Below, piece by piece: positions 1 to 9,117 of a DNA stretch of 64,000 nt (the stretch's first letter is position 1; each line of letters begins with the position of its first letter). The stretch covers positions 1-64,000 of the forward strand of contig CACLQQ010000004.1 in assembly GCA_902609095.1 (NCBI GenBank), written 5' to 3'. Below the pieces are notes generated by a model. That model was not told where the DNA came from, did no database searches, and saw nothing but the letters and a program-made list of their open reading frames with translations. A program made the position numbers and the translations under genes. This stretch comes from an uncultured Bacteroidota bacterium (lineage in GTDB: Bacteria; Bacteroidota; Bacteroidia; Chitinophagales; Saprospiraceae).

Positions 1-28
1 CAGAGTATTACAGATTTCATTATACTAA

Positions 29-1345
29 TTAGAATAATGTCACTTCTCCAGTAAGGCGCTGACTAGTCCCATCGGGGTATTCAATTTCCAAAATATATAC
101 ATAAACCCCAGACAATACTTTTTTACCATCATAAGTGGTTCCGTCCCATCCGGATTCAATAGAATGATGATCATTGGAATAAAAGATACGTGCACCCCAC
201 TTATCTATAATATTCAGATAAGTAAAAGATCCGATAAATTGGGGGTGAGGTGTGATGATAAAAAGATGGTTCTCCCTGCTTGACCTGTCGAATGCATTAG
301 GGATGTATACTGGACATGGTTTTTGACCAACCACCAGAGTAGTGTCATAAACACAAGAGTTATACGGAGATGTAGCAGATGTATATTCCATTATAGATAG
401 GTCATGTTGGCCGGCAGCTATATTTTCAAACCGAGGATGGTTTTGAAAAGAAGAACCATCTAGAGAATAAGATGCTTGGCTTTTAATGCCAGATGGATCA
501 ACTATAAGTTGACCATTGGATTCACCGCAATCAGGAAGAACGGATAAAGACGGGTTTAGAGAGACGTCTTTGATGAGAACCATGGTACTATCGTATAATG
601 TGCCTTCTGTCTCTGCAAATAGAATGTCATCCAAGGCGAAGTCATTTCCGCTTCTATCTTCATTTTTGTTAATTATACAAATGTTGGCTATGCTTGTGTC
701 TTTTGATCTCCACAATTCATAAAACTGTCGCCATTCGCAGACCTCTTCTTGAGCAGTAAATATTTGACCGATTCTTGAGTCATTGATAGAAAACTGGAGT
801 TCTGCGGGATTCTCTCCAAGCACAGAGGTTAGCCATGCAGAAAATGCATAAGTGCTTTGAGGATTGACCTCCACAGTTTGACACCAAACCTTTTGTCCTT
901 CTATAGGAGAGCCATCAATCACCATCATCATGCCTTCTCCTGAAGTATGATCAGGACAATCCGTGAAATAAGTACCATTAAGCTGCGCTGCACTTGTACT
1001 TACTCCATACAACCCCTGAGTGAAGATTCTGTCGGTAAATGGATAATCGCTGCTGAAACCTAAATTGCCTTCTTCAAAGTCATGGTTGATGATAAGGTTT
1101 TCACTTATGAGATCACCAATCATTTCTACTACATAGAGCGTATTTAAAACGGGTGATGCTATTGGATTTTGAATGGTTGAATTGTCAAGACTCACAAATG
1201 GGTACCACTTGTACCCAGATCGCCCAGGAGATGCCAACAGTTGTACTTCGTCTGATGGATCACATAATAAAAGTGTATCAATCTGAGCGTTAACAGAGTT
1301 AACGCAGAGCAAAATTAGTCCGCTCAAAATAGATTTCATGTACAC
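29..1345 (-). CDS. Secreted protein with T9SS type B (gliding-motility-associated) C-terminal sorting domain
   Basis: The 438-residue product has an N-terminal signal peptide (hydrophobic segment ending near VNAQ). A Met two codons in (MKSILSG) may be the real start. The middle region (about 70-250, from NHDFEEG to ALDDILF) resembles a jelly-roll, carbohydrate-binding-like domain with an aromatic-rich core. The last 90 residues (YIPNAFDRSS to GEVTLF, including WDGTTYDGK and SGVYVYILE) match the type B C-terminal domain that sends proteins through the type IX secretion system to the cell surface. Adhesin or carbohydrate-binding roles are possible, but there is no catalytic motif. It stands alone at the window edge next to a decayed region. 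Sorting-domain assignment is strong; function is unknown. Confidence 0.85.
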   Translation of the reverse strand: MYMKSILSGLILLCVNSVNAQIDTLLLCDPSDEVQLLASPGRSGYKWYPFVSLDNSTIQNPIASPVLNTLYVVEMIGDLISENLIINHDFEEGNLGFSSDYPFTDRIFTQGLYGVSTSAAQLNGTYFTDCPDHTSGEGMMMVIDGSPIEGQKVWCQTVEVNPQSTYAFSAWLTSVLGENPAELQFSINDSRIGQIFTAQEEVCEWRQFYELWRSKDTSIANICIINKNEDRSGNDFALDDILFAETEGTLYDSTMVLIKDVSLNPSLSVLPDCGESNGQLIVDPSGIKSQASYSLDGSSFQNHPRFENIAAGQHDLSIMEYTSATSPYNSCVYDTTLVVGQKPCPVYIPNAFDRSSRENHLFIITPHPQFIGSFTYLNIIDKWGARIFYSNDHHSIESGWDGTTYDGKKVLSGVYVYILEIEYPDGTSQRLTGEVTLF

Positions 1346-1593
1346 AAAAGATAATGTAAAAACATTATAAACACAACTATTTGGAGGTTACATCGCTAAG
1401 CGAATAGTTGAAATCGGGAATTGTCGTAGCAGTGTGCGTCGTGCAGATAGGTATTACTAATAACCAATAATTATAACAGGTAAAAAATTTGGAAGTAAAG
1501 GATAATTTTTTGTGAGCCGTTGCATTATCAATAATTCCGATAGGATTTTAATATGTATACTCGTCCTAAAGCTAAATTTCAGCGCAACACAGG

Positions 1594-2201
1594 ATGAGTA
1601 AACGTAACCTTGCCAAAGATTTTAGGTTCCATTCATATGACAGATATCAATGTAGCGTTTTACGAGAGAGATGTGAGTAATCTAAAAATGGAACCAAACT
1701 CTTTAATCGAGCAAATTTTGAATTCAGGGATAAGGGAGATGAAGAGCAAATTTTAAGAGAATTGCTGACTTTTATATCAGGGTATAAAGTGCTAAAGTAT
1801 TTGTAATTCATAAGCAGTTGAATGTAAATGAGCCAATTAGTTGTGAAGTCCTAACATTGAACCTTAGCAATATAATTGCTTGGTGTGATCAAGTATATGG
1901 ATACAATGGTCGATTCTAAAATGATAAAATTAATGTTGATGACAGGATTTATAAGAAAAAAGGTAGCCTTGACTTGTACGTATAATTTTAAAAACTTCCT
2001 TAGTTTAACAGTTACTAGTTTTGAATGCTATACAGGTACTATAAAGTAAATTTTCCATCAGGCGTTCACTACCTATGCTATTCGAGAAACTGTGATTTGG
2101 AATTAATATGATCGTTGAACCTTATGATTTATATGGATTTGAAGTGTTAAACTACAGAGAGAGAAGATAATTTCTTACATTTTGTTGGCTATAGTTGTTA
2201 A
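1594..2201 (+). pseudogene. Decayed gene of unknown family
   Basis: From ATG at 1594 a frame (MSKRNLAKDFRFHSYDRYQC...) runs to a TGT GAG TAA lesion, continues (NGTKLFNRANFEFRDKGDEEQ), then must shift frame near 1804 to continue (VIHKQLNVNEPISCEVLTL...IIAWCDQVYGYNG), with more stops after that and a possible last coherent piece ending FVGYSC. The protein-like composition across frames, with Tyr/Asp/Asn-rich strands, suggests a real gene of about 200 codons that has decayed. I do not recognise the family. It converges tail-to-tail with the hydrolase pseudogene. The 250 bases before it (1346-1593) show nothing I can call. Confidence 0.4.
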
Positions 2202-3103
2202 TCTAATTTAAACCCTGCTCGGATGAGTTCGATAGATTTTTAATGTGCATCTGTTTCTGAATTGACCGACCCCCAATTTATCATATCATGTCCAGTTTCT
2301 TTGAACATATAGCTATTCACCCAAACATAATTCTCTTTTAATTACCGTAGGTATAATTCTTCTTCTGCTCTTGATATTTCGTATTCGCCATAAATATTAA
2401 AAGTGGTTGTTGGTAACCCTTTTAAATTGTCAGACCAAAGAGGAGATCTGTACCTACTTTTAACTTCTTCGTGGCTTGTGAAATATAGATCTTTGCATTC
2501 AGTCCATGATAAACCGCCAACATCAAGAGCAGCATAGACAAGAAGTTGGAACTTAAAGTCAGGATTATTTTCTTAATTTATTGCTCTTAAAAAAGTTGAT
2601 GCCGCAAAATATGCTCCTGCATTTTCACCAGATATTGCAAATTTGTTCTTATTGAGTCCGAGTTCTTTCGCATGTTTATATATCCAGTTAGAAGCCTCAT
2701 ATACATCATCATGAGATGATGGGTATTTGTTTTCAGGAGCTAATCTGTAATCAATTGCGATAATGACTACATCCGTTTTTAGGCTTAGATACTTATAAAT
2801 TTCATCACGACTATCTAAGCTTCCTGCTACCCAACATGCACCATGAACATAAATCAATCCTGGTTTCAGGGTATTCTCATCCGAATTATATATTCGAATT
2901 CCTATTTGTCTGCTATTTAGATTAATGGCCCTGTCATATGAAGTAACCTCATACCGTGATTACTCTGGCTTTATTAGTTCTACTTGTGCACGAAATTGAT
3001 TAATACTTTCCGGAGTGGATAACTATGCCTCTTGGGATAATATGGTTGATAAATTTAGGCTTAGGATGAACCCAGTTATCATTAATTGAAATTCATACGT
3101 CAT
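2198..3103 (-). pseudogene. Alpha/beta hydrolase (HSL/fold-3 type) with five in-frame stops
   Basis: A single frame of 302 codons from ATG at 3103 (MTYEFQLMITG, a signal-like start) to TAA at 2198 reads as an alpha/beta hydrolase of the hormone-sensitive-lipase class. It has LIYVHGACW (oxyanion HGG-like motif), the IDYRLAPENKYP signature, GENAGAYFAA at the nucleophile elbow, and a C-terminal ETGHDMINW containing the likely catalytic His. The ORF track shows only the central 94 codons (2573-2857). Five internal stops are present (one TAG, four TAA: QEA*LST, KPE*SRY, RAIN*ENN, YLR*LKEN, DAH*KSI) but no frameshift. The expected nucleophile Ser of GxSAG is Asn. Clearly inactive, though the frame is preserved. 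Confidence 0.85.
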
Positions 3104-3133
3104 TTGATTTTTTTGGAGGTGCTCTACTAAATT

Positions 3134-4044
3134 CTAGGCAAGACCAATGCACACAAAAGTAAGTGTATTAATTTTCCCTAATAGCTGAGCAAATGGAATC
3201 ACCGCGTCCAAGACCCAATTCTCCCAATAGTATTCTGCTGGAGTCAGACTAAATAGACCTTTTAACGGAGCAGCAATGATTCTTCTAATGGTTTTTAAGA
3301 AAGTGCACAAAGTATAATTATCTGGAAATACCTCTCGTCCATCTCTCGCTGTGGCATAGGCTGACCGAATATACCATGAGAGCTTCAGTTTTGCTGGTAG
3401 GACGAGGTGATTTATAGCTTGGGATCATAACCGATTAGATATCCTTTAGCCCTGAGCTGATCATGTACAATGTTTTCGGCGGCATAGCCGATCTTATTTC
3501 CCTCCATTCCAATGCAAGTGGGGAATCCTACGATATCGTTTAGAGCTGCCTTTTTGATGAAGATGTTGCTAACCCAGTTATATTCTTCTGGGGTTAGGGA
3601 GTCCCGTTTTTCTCTTAGGAATGGTTTAGAACCAAAATTAGAGGATAACCATCGGGGCTGAGGATATTTCCACCAGGACTTGATATGTCCGCCAAAACAG
3701 TCATACTTATCCTTTCTGATGATATCTAAGGCTGTTGTCAAGTAGGATAGTGAGATGAGCGCATCATCATCTACAAATCCTATCCAAGAGTCTTTGACAT
3801 GTGAGATACCAGTATTGCGAGCATGACTGAGCCCTGCTATATTGTCTTGCATAATATTGATGGGCCAGTTAAGTAAGTTGATGACCTCAGTTATCTGTGA
3901 CAAACTTGATTCATGATTATTCACAACGAGGACCTCTAATTGGCCCAACGCACCTTTTGAGATACTATCAATTACAGATTTGAGGCAATTGGCTAATAGC
4001 CCAACTCGATTGTATGTACAGATCAGGAGTGTTAGTGATGTCAT
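3134..4044 (-). pseudogene. Glycosyltransferase family 2, frameshifted near its C terminus
   Basis: Translation starts best at ATG 4044 (MTSLTLLICTYNR), whose ATGA overlaps the stop of the GyrI-like gene upstream; the ORF-track start at 4104 is an upstream extension. The GT-A fold features are clear: ICTYNR at the N terminus, GLSHARNTGI, and the FVDDDA nucleotide/metal motif. The frame ends at 3412 after GYDPKL, but the next frame continues with a plausible C terminus (LPAKLKLSWYIRSAYATARDG... to FVCIGLA, stop at 3134), so one indel near 3415 breaks an otherwise complete gene of about 303 codons. It probably belonged to a surface-polysaccharide operon. A frameshift by sequencing error is possible but less likely given the broken neighbours. 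Confidence 0.8.
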
Positions 4045-4542
4045 ATGATCGGCATAGCGATGACTTGTTTGCCTATAGTCCCTCTTTGATGAGTATGAGG
4101 CCATAACAGATCAAAATGAGGGCGATCATCTAATTGATAGGGACTCTCAGTTATCCAAGTGGTAAAAATATACTGGTATAGATTAGGAGGAACCATATTA
4201 CTATGTATAGTGAATTGAGCGGATAGACCAGCGCTTAGACTAATATAATTCTCGCCAGCCTCTTGGAATCTATCCTCACTGATTCTCACTGCAGTCCATT
4301 CGGTATATTCTTTAGCAGTGTTAAAAGGCGTATAGTAATCTTATAGGGTAGACCCGGATATCATAAACTATGGCCTCTTCATCAATTGACTGAAAGGTTT
4401 TTCTAACAGGCATGAATGACCTAAATAGTTCTGGAGTACGATCATGGATCAATGACATGGTTCGCGATTGACCCTTAAAGTAAGAGGTCTCAATTTCTTC
4501 TATTATCGGCTTATCGATGTCTCGGAATGGTCCTAATGGCAT
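4041..4542 (-). pseudogene. GyrI-like small-molecule-binding protein, one frameshift
   Basis: Two adjacent ORFs in different frames (4321-4542 and 4041-4289) join into one protein of about 166 residues if one T is removed from the TTTT run at about 4321-4325 (YAF*  becomes YAFNTAKEYTEW). The N half (PELFRSFMPVRK, VYDIRVYP) and C half (NLYQYIFTTWITESPYQLDDRPHFDLL, then IAMPI) follow the pattern of stand-alone GyrI/AraC-effector-binding (SRPBCC-like BON) domains, including the W...S-Y.LDDRP.F core. The stop overlaps the start of the downstream glycosyltransferase by ATGA, suggesting one former transcription unit. Family assignment is by pattern only. Confidence 0.6.
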
Positions 4543-4584
4543 GGCATAAAAATAGTATCTTATATGTTGAGCTTTTGTTATTTC

Positions 4585-4616
4585 ACGCTAAGACGCTAAG
4601 ACGCTAAGACGCTAAG
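4585..4616. repeat. Four tandem copies of an 8-bp unit (ACGCTAAG)
   Basis: Four perfect head-to-tail copies of ACGCTAAG lie between the divergent GyrI-like and glycosyltransferase pseudogenes. The unit length is not a multiple of three and the tract is noncoding, about 95 bp before the likely start of the plus-strand glycosyltransferase remnant. Too short and without spacers to be a CRISPR. Confidence 0.9.
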
Positions 4617-4711
4617 GTTTTGGAATAAAACTATGTGGTTCTCTTTTACTTAACGACCTCTGCAGCTCTGTGAGATATGTTCTTAATATAGAGATGACTA
4701 TTTACCTTAGT

Positions 4712-5490
4712 ATGGTGATTTCGGTAATCATACCTCTATATAATAGTGCTCAGTGGATCGAACAGTGTATTGAATCAGTGCTCCCGTTCTATCAGGTGGT
4801 TCAAATCATAGCAGAAGATGATGGATCAACGGATAACACAGGGTGGTTTATTGAGCAACTTAGCTTGAGAGATCATCGTATTGAAATTTATACCCATCCA
4901 AACCAAATAAACTTAGGTGTAGCGCTTCTCGAAATCTTGGTATCCAAAAGGTAAATCATGAGTGGATCGCCTTCCTTGAAGCAGACGACTACTAATTGCC
5001 AAATAGATTTGATACGATTGATTTTGATGCAGATGCGGATGGGTATTATAGTTTTATTCAGACCCTATATGAAGGGAATGGCCATCAGGATTCATTTCCT
5101 CAAGCTGTCACAGGTATATCCGACCCAGTTTCAGCAAGAGAATTATTTAAATTTTTGACTGATCAATCGGTGCAATACTTTTCGATTATTAGTCTGATAG
5201 TGAAGAAAACGGCGCTTGAACAAGTTAGAGGATTTGATGAAAGCCTACAAGTAGGAGAAGATACGGACTTAATCTGGCGCTTAGCTGCTAACTGTACATT
5301 AGAGTCAATTGAGCATCAATCGCCTATGGCGATCAGAAGGATCCATGGTCAGAATTCACATCAACGGTATGTCCTCAAATCCAAGTTTTATAAAAAGTGG
5401 ATCGATCAGACCGATATCCGATTATCCAGAACAGCCAGAAAAAGATTTATAGCTACTTATCTGAGCTATGCCCCAGAATATAGTAAACGG
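4712..5490 (+). pseudogene. Glycosyltransferase family 2, frameshifted, interrupted and 3'-truncated
   Basis: The likely start is ATG 4712 (MVISVIIPLYNSAQWI). GT-A features are IIPLYNS, EDDGSTDNT, and, after a one-base loss near 4920, ASRNLGIQK and FLEADDY. An in-frame TAA follows DDY (position about 5000), then the frame continues (LPNRFDTIDFDADADG... VRGFDESLQVGEDTDLIWRL, with the ED.DL.WRL acceptor-site motif). Recognisable sequence stops near YAPEYSKR at about 5490, where it runs into the 3' end of an opposite-strand glycosyltransferase that is also truncated. At least one frameshift, one nonsense codon and a deletion are therefore present. Confidence 0.8.
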
Positions 5491-6309
5491 TCTTGGTTAA
5501 CTAAGAGTTCTGCTATCACAGTTTGTGATTGTCGTCCGAGGAATCGGGCATGTACACCGAGAGACTTTGCTAAACCCTCTAATTTGGTTGATAGGGGTCC
5601 ATCTCCAAAGATGGTAAGCTGGATAGGGTAAAGATAGCTTAGAGCAGGCTTCAATTAGCAGGTGTAACTGCTTGCGAGTTATTAGGTCGCCGACATATAT
5701 GATGTTGAACGAATCTGGCTTATCATGGTGCCTGAGCTGGAATAGATTGGCATCAATGAAATTAGGCATCACCTGTACATTTGGGAATCTTTGCTCTATG
5801 GCGCACTTGAGTTGTTTACTGACTGCTATGATCCTATCCGTCTGAGTGTAAGCCGTAGTCAGGATCTCTTGATGCACTGAATTTAAATCATTACGTTGTA
5901 CAGCTGTGACATGCTCGGTGATGATATACGGGATGTTAAAATGGTGCTTAATCAGGGCAGCGATCTATCCTCCGAGATAAGTGTGTGCATGAATGATATC
6001 CGGTATGTAATATTCTGATAGATATCTTTTGACTTGAGTGTAAAAGATCTTGAGCCATAGGAGCATACTAAGCCAATTATTTCTGGGTAATGATCAGTGT
6101 GAGCTTGTGCGGTTAACAGTGATTTTCACTTGATCGGTTGAAGTATGTGGTCTCATAAGATTTCTCCAATTAGCCATACTGACATCAGCGTATACTAAGT
6201 CCATGTGCCATCCTATGTGACGCAGCATTTCCACCTGATATTTAACAAAGTCACTATTCCATGGAGATCTGTTGGAGGGATACCACCCAGGTATTGTGAG
6301 AACTTTCAT
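5490..6309 (-). pseudogene. Glycosyltransferase family 4 (GT-B), fragmented and 3'-truncated
   Basis: Pieces in different frames assemble into one GT-B enzyme. The N terminus is at 6309 (MKVLTIPGWYPSNRSPWNSDFVKYQ). A middle stretch has DIIHAHTYLGG, an in-frame TAG, then IAALIKHHFNIPYIITEH. After that come DRIIAVSKQLK and VMPNFIDANLF (the hinge and start of the C domain), and, after another frameshift near 5640, LTIFGDGPLSTKLEGLAKSLG and FLGRQSQTVIAELL. The sequence should continue into the E-x7-E nucleotide-sugar site but is cut at about 5490. It is inactive and was probably a surface-glycan gene. Confidence 0.85.
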
Positions 6310-6373
6310 GTCTTTAGGAGATTCGATCTTCAGCTAAATCTTTAGTTTAACACTCTACAAGGTGAGAATAAAA

Positions 6374-7251
6374 TGAACATCAAGTATTCCATTATTATCC
6401 CTTATTATCGTCAGTCAAAGGCATTGTCAAAGGTGCCTGATAGCATTGACTAAACAGGGTTATACAAATAATTTTGAGATTATAGTCGTCCATCATCAGG
6501 AGGATTCATTGGATGATATTCGTTCAAATTATCCATCTGTTCATTGGCTATAGAATAGTTTTCATCCCAACCCCTATCATTTTCGGAACTTAGGGACTAA
6601 ACAAGCCAAAGGAGCTTATTACAGCTTTGTTGATGCTAGGTATATTCCTCGATCTGATTGGCTTACGCGTTTGGACTCTTATATCAATAAGCACCATGAT
6701 GCAAAGGCTTTGTAGGTCAAATCAATGTGATTCCTCATAGTAACAAGCTCAAAGATGCTGTCCAAAGTCTATTATACCTCAATCACAAAAAGAACATCGA
6801 GAGATAATATGGAGTGCCTGCAGGCCATATGATTGTAAATGAATCTGTTTTTAAGAATTCTGGCGTATTTAGTATGGTGATCAACTCAGGGAATGATATC
6901 ATGTATACTAAGAGTTTGATCCAATCTGGTGTTACCATTTACTATGTAAATGACGCTGTAGTTGATTATCAAATCTTCGATTACCATCAGCTCAAAAACA
7001 AGATGAAGAAATATGCCAAGGGGGTAGTAGCTCACGGCAATAGTTCAGTCAGACAAATTCTATTTGGCTTTTTGCCGATGAGGTGGGGATTAATTCACGA
7101 TATCTTGGATGATCGAGAAATAGATGGCCTCTTCATTAAGAATAAAGTGAGGCTATGGTTCTTGGTTTGGAGCGTAAAGATTCACTTTGCTATAAACTTT
7201 ATGCGGGCACAGCAGCATCACTATTTTGGAGCATCTCGTGATAAGGGATGA
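6374..7251 (+). pseudogene. Glycosyltransferase family 2 with several stops and frameshifts
   Basis: It starts MNIKYSIIIPYYRQ at ATG 6374, shifts frame within the first 30 codons (to CLIALTKQGYTNNFEIIVVHHQ), and has an in-frame TAG after PSVHWL. It continues with the FRNLGTKQAKGAYYSFVDARYIP core (RN.G and the DXD-like position), shifts again near 6715, has a TAA after KKNIER, and ends in a long open stretch (6814-7251) that includes VPAGHMIVN and NDIMYTKSL. About 290 codons originally, close to normal family length. Its 3' end overlaps the 3' end of the opposite-strand GHMP kinase by 53 bases, so purifying selection on the kinase probably preserves that part. Confidence 0.8.
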
Positions 7252-8143
7252 ATACATCATATCCTTTATCAGTGAAGTAGGCTTTGGTTTCTTCTTCAGA
7301 AAGAGCCGTTGCAATCATTACGAAATCTCCACCCCAAGCTCCTAAGGATTTTATAGAACCCTCAAAGTCTTGGAATCTTGCATTCTTCACACACTGCATG
7401 CCTAATTCTTTGGCGAGCAGCATTTCGTGAGCATCAATGGTTTCCATGAAGCCCTGCAGGGTAGTATCTGATAGGGCTTTGTCTGTAAGGATAGAAACCT
7501 CTTTGGCAAGGGCTTTTCTTCTTTTGACGTTTTTAGAGTAGTGGTATATCGCAGATTCGCTGCTCTGTTTATTACCAAGATACATGAAGTAAACTTGAGA
7601 TAGAAAGTCTGGGTTAAAATCTATCTCTTGGAAGTTTAGCTCTTCATGACGGAGTTGGTATATGATTGGCCCCTCTGCTTTAGCACAAGCAATATCGTAA
7701 CCGCTACCAGATGAGATTCTAAAGTGTAAGTGGAATGGATTTATCTGAGCCCAATTAGCCACATTATTGATCAATGTGCTGCTGGACCCTAAACCCCATG
7801 TTATGGGAAAATCGATTCTGTTGATGGCCTTGAAACCATTCCATTTGTTTAGAAACTCAGTATTATATCTTACTGCTCCTTTAAGAAGTTTTTGAATGTA
7901 CCTAGAGGTTCCCTCGTCAGACGTCCTTACTGAAGAGAAATCATAAAGCGAAATCTGTGCCTCAAACCACAATTCGTCATTCTGATCATAGCACTCCCAG
8001 ATGAGATCTGATCCACGATGAGGTTTAATTTCTAATGATTGTCCCTTCTTACAAGGGATAGCGAGAGATTTGGCACCGTCGATGACCGCATACTCTCCAA
8101 AGAGCAACAGTTTTCCATGGCTTTTAAATAATTTATTCGGCAC
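7199..8143 (-). CDS. GYDIA family GHMP kinase
   Basis: This 314-residue, intact GHMP-superfamily small-molecule kinase has the N-terminal substrate segment KLLLFGEYAVIDGAKSLAIP, the ATP-binding GLGSSST loop (about residues 131-137) and GSGYDIACA (about 160), the motif that names the Bacteroidota GYDIA group. A C-terminal glycine-rich SLGAWGGDFVMI motif is present. It resembles mevalonate/phosphomevalonate kinases, so a role in isoprenoid precursor supply is plausible but not shown. The start is GTG at 8143, because the conserved KLLLFGEY follows only ten residues later. It is the only clean gene between 1.4 and 9.0 kb, which implies selection to keep it. Confidence 0.88.
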   Translation of the reverse strand: MPNKLFKSHGKLLLFGEYAVIDGAKSLAIPCKKGQSLEIKPHRGSDLIWECYDQNDELWFEAQISLYDFSSVRTSDEGTSRYIQKLLKGAVRYNTEFLNKWNGFKAINRIDFPITWGLGSSSTLINNVANWAQINPFHLHFRISSGSGYDIACAKAEGPIIYQLRHEELNFQEIDFNPDFLSQVYFMYLGNKQSSESAIYHYSKNVKRRKALAKEVSILTDKALSDTTLQGFMETIDAHEMLLAKELGMQCVKNARFQDFEGSIKSLGAWGGDFVMIATALSEEETKAYFTDKGYDVFIPYHEMLQNSDAAVPA

Positions 8144-8280
8144 CAGTTAAGCTTAATAGTCAGCGAAGATAAAAATATATTAATACATGCAATTATTTTC
8201 AATATGAAAAAGTATAATATTTAGTTTTTGTAGTCGATCTCTAGTACTGGCTCCAATCGCCTATATACTTTTTGTAGTCG

Positions 8281-8977
8281 CTACTCATAAATCTTAAACG
8301 CAACTCTTAGCTCGGCTTTGGCTTTGATCTTTATAAAATTTTCATATTCTACCGGATTTATGGACATATCTGAAACAGTGGATTTATAGCTACGAGCTTC
8401 TGCTTAAACCATAGGTTTGACGCCGATGTTGTGATCTACTTCTACAATTGATATAGGTTTACCTAATTTTTTGATCATAGACCTCTGCTAAAATTTCTGC
8501 TTTATGTTTGGCGATAGGTAAAGCCTCTTTTTGATCATAGATTTTGAATTTGGCAATGTCATGACTGACCAACTTGGTCATGTTTATACTTTTTATACCA
8601 CAATTATTCAGGCCGTATGTCAAATTATTTGCCTACCTAAAATCGGTGAGGATTATTTCGATGTTTTTATTGACTAAGAAGTCTTTTCCTCTATGTCGCC
8701 AATGCTTTCCTGTATGTTTTAAGGAAATCTGACTTTTTTTAATTTCGAGTTGCTCTAACTCATCTATTAGGTTGTTTTCTATAGTCGTGATATCGATTTT
8801 AGTTTTGTAGTCTTCCCATTTTTTGCTTTCGAACAGTTCTTTCCAATATTCTTCAAAATTGATGGTAAAATGGATTTCATCGGGGTCAATGCTTAAGCTA
8901 TGTTGCCCTGTTACTTCTATCGTTTGTAGATCTTTATAATTATTTTGCGACATAAGTATAGTTGTAATTGTAACCAT
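8281..8977 (-). pseudogene. SIMPL-domain (DUF541) periplasmic protein, broken
   Basis: The first part (from about 8977; QTIEVTGQHSLSIDPDEIHFTINFEE) matches the start of SIMPL/DUF541 proteins. After an in-frame TAG at 8633 the same frame continues with LTYGLNNCGIKSINMTKLVSHDIAKF and AKHKAEILAE. One extra A in an A-run near 8465 then shifts the frame to LGKPISIVEVDHNIG, where a further TAA occurs (MV*AEARSYKS), ending at TAG 8281. No in-frame ATG gives a complete signal peptide, so the 5' end may also be damaged. Two stops and one indel in about 230 codons. Confidence 0.75.
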
Positions 8978-9117
8978 TAGTGCTGTTATTATTGTTTCAA
9001 TAATAGTCTGATTCTTGAATTAAAAAATATCAATCACGTTATAAACGTAATTGTTAACACAGTTTGCCTAAAAAGACTGTCTTAAAGATTTATTTAAAAA
9101 ACTTTAAGTCCTATTAT

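Noticed and set aside
2573-2857. ORF-track entry as a stand-alone 94-aa hydrolase
   Set aside because: It is the central part of a longer 302-codon frame interrupted by stops on both sides.
4585-4616. CRISPR repeat
   Set aside because: Four contiguous 8-bp copies with no spacers and no cas genes; a simple tandem repeat.
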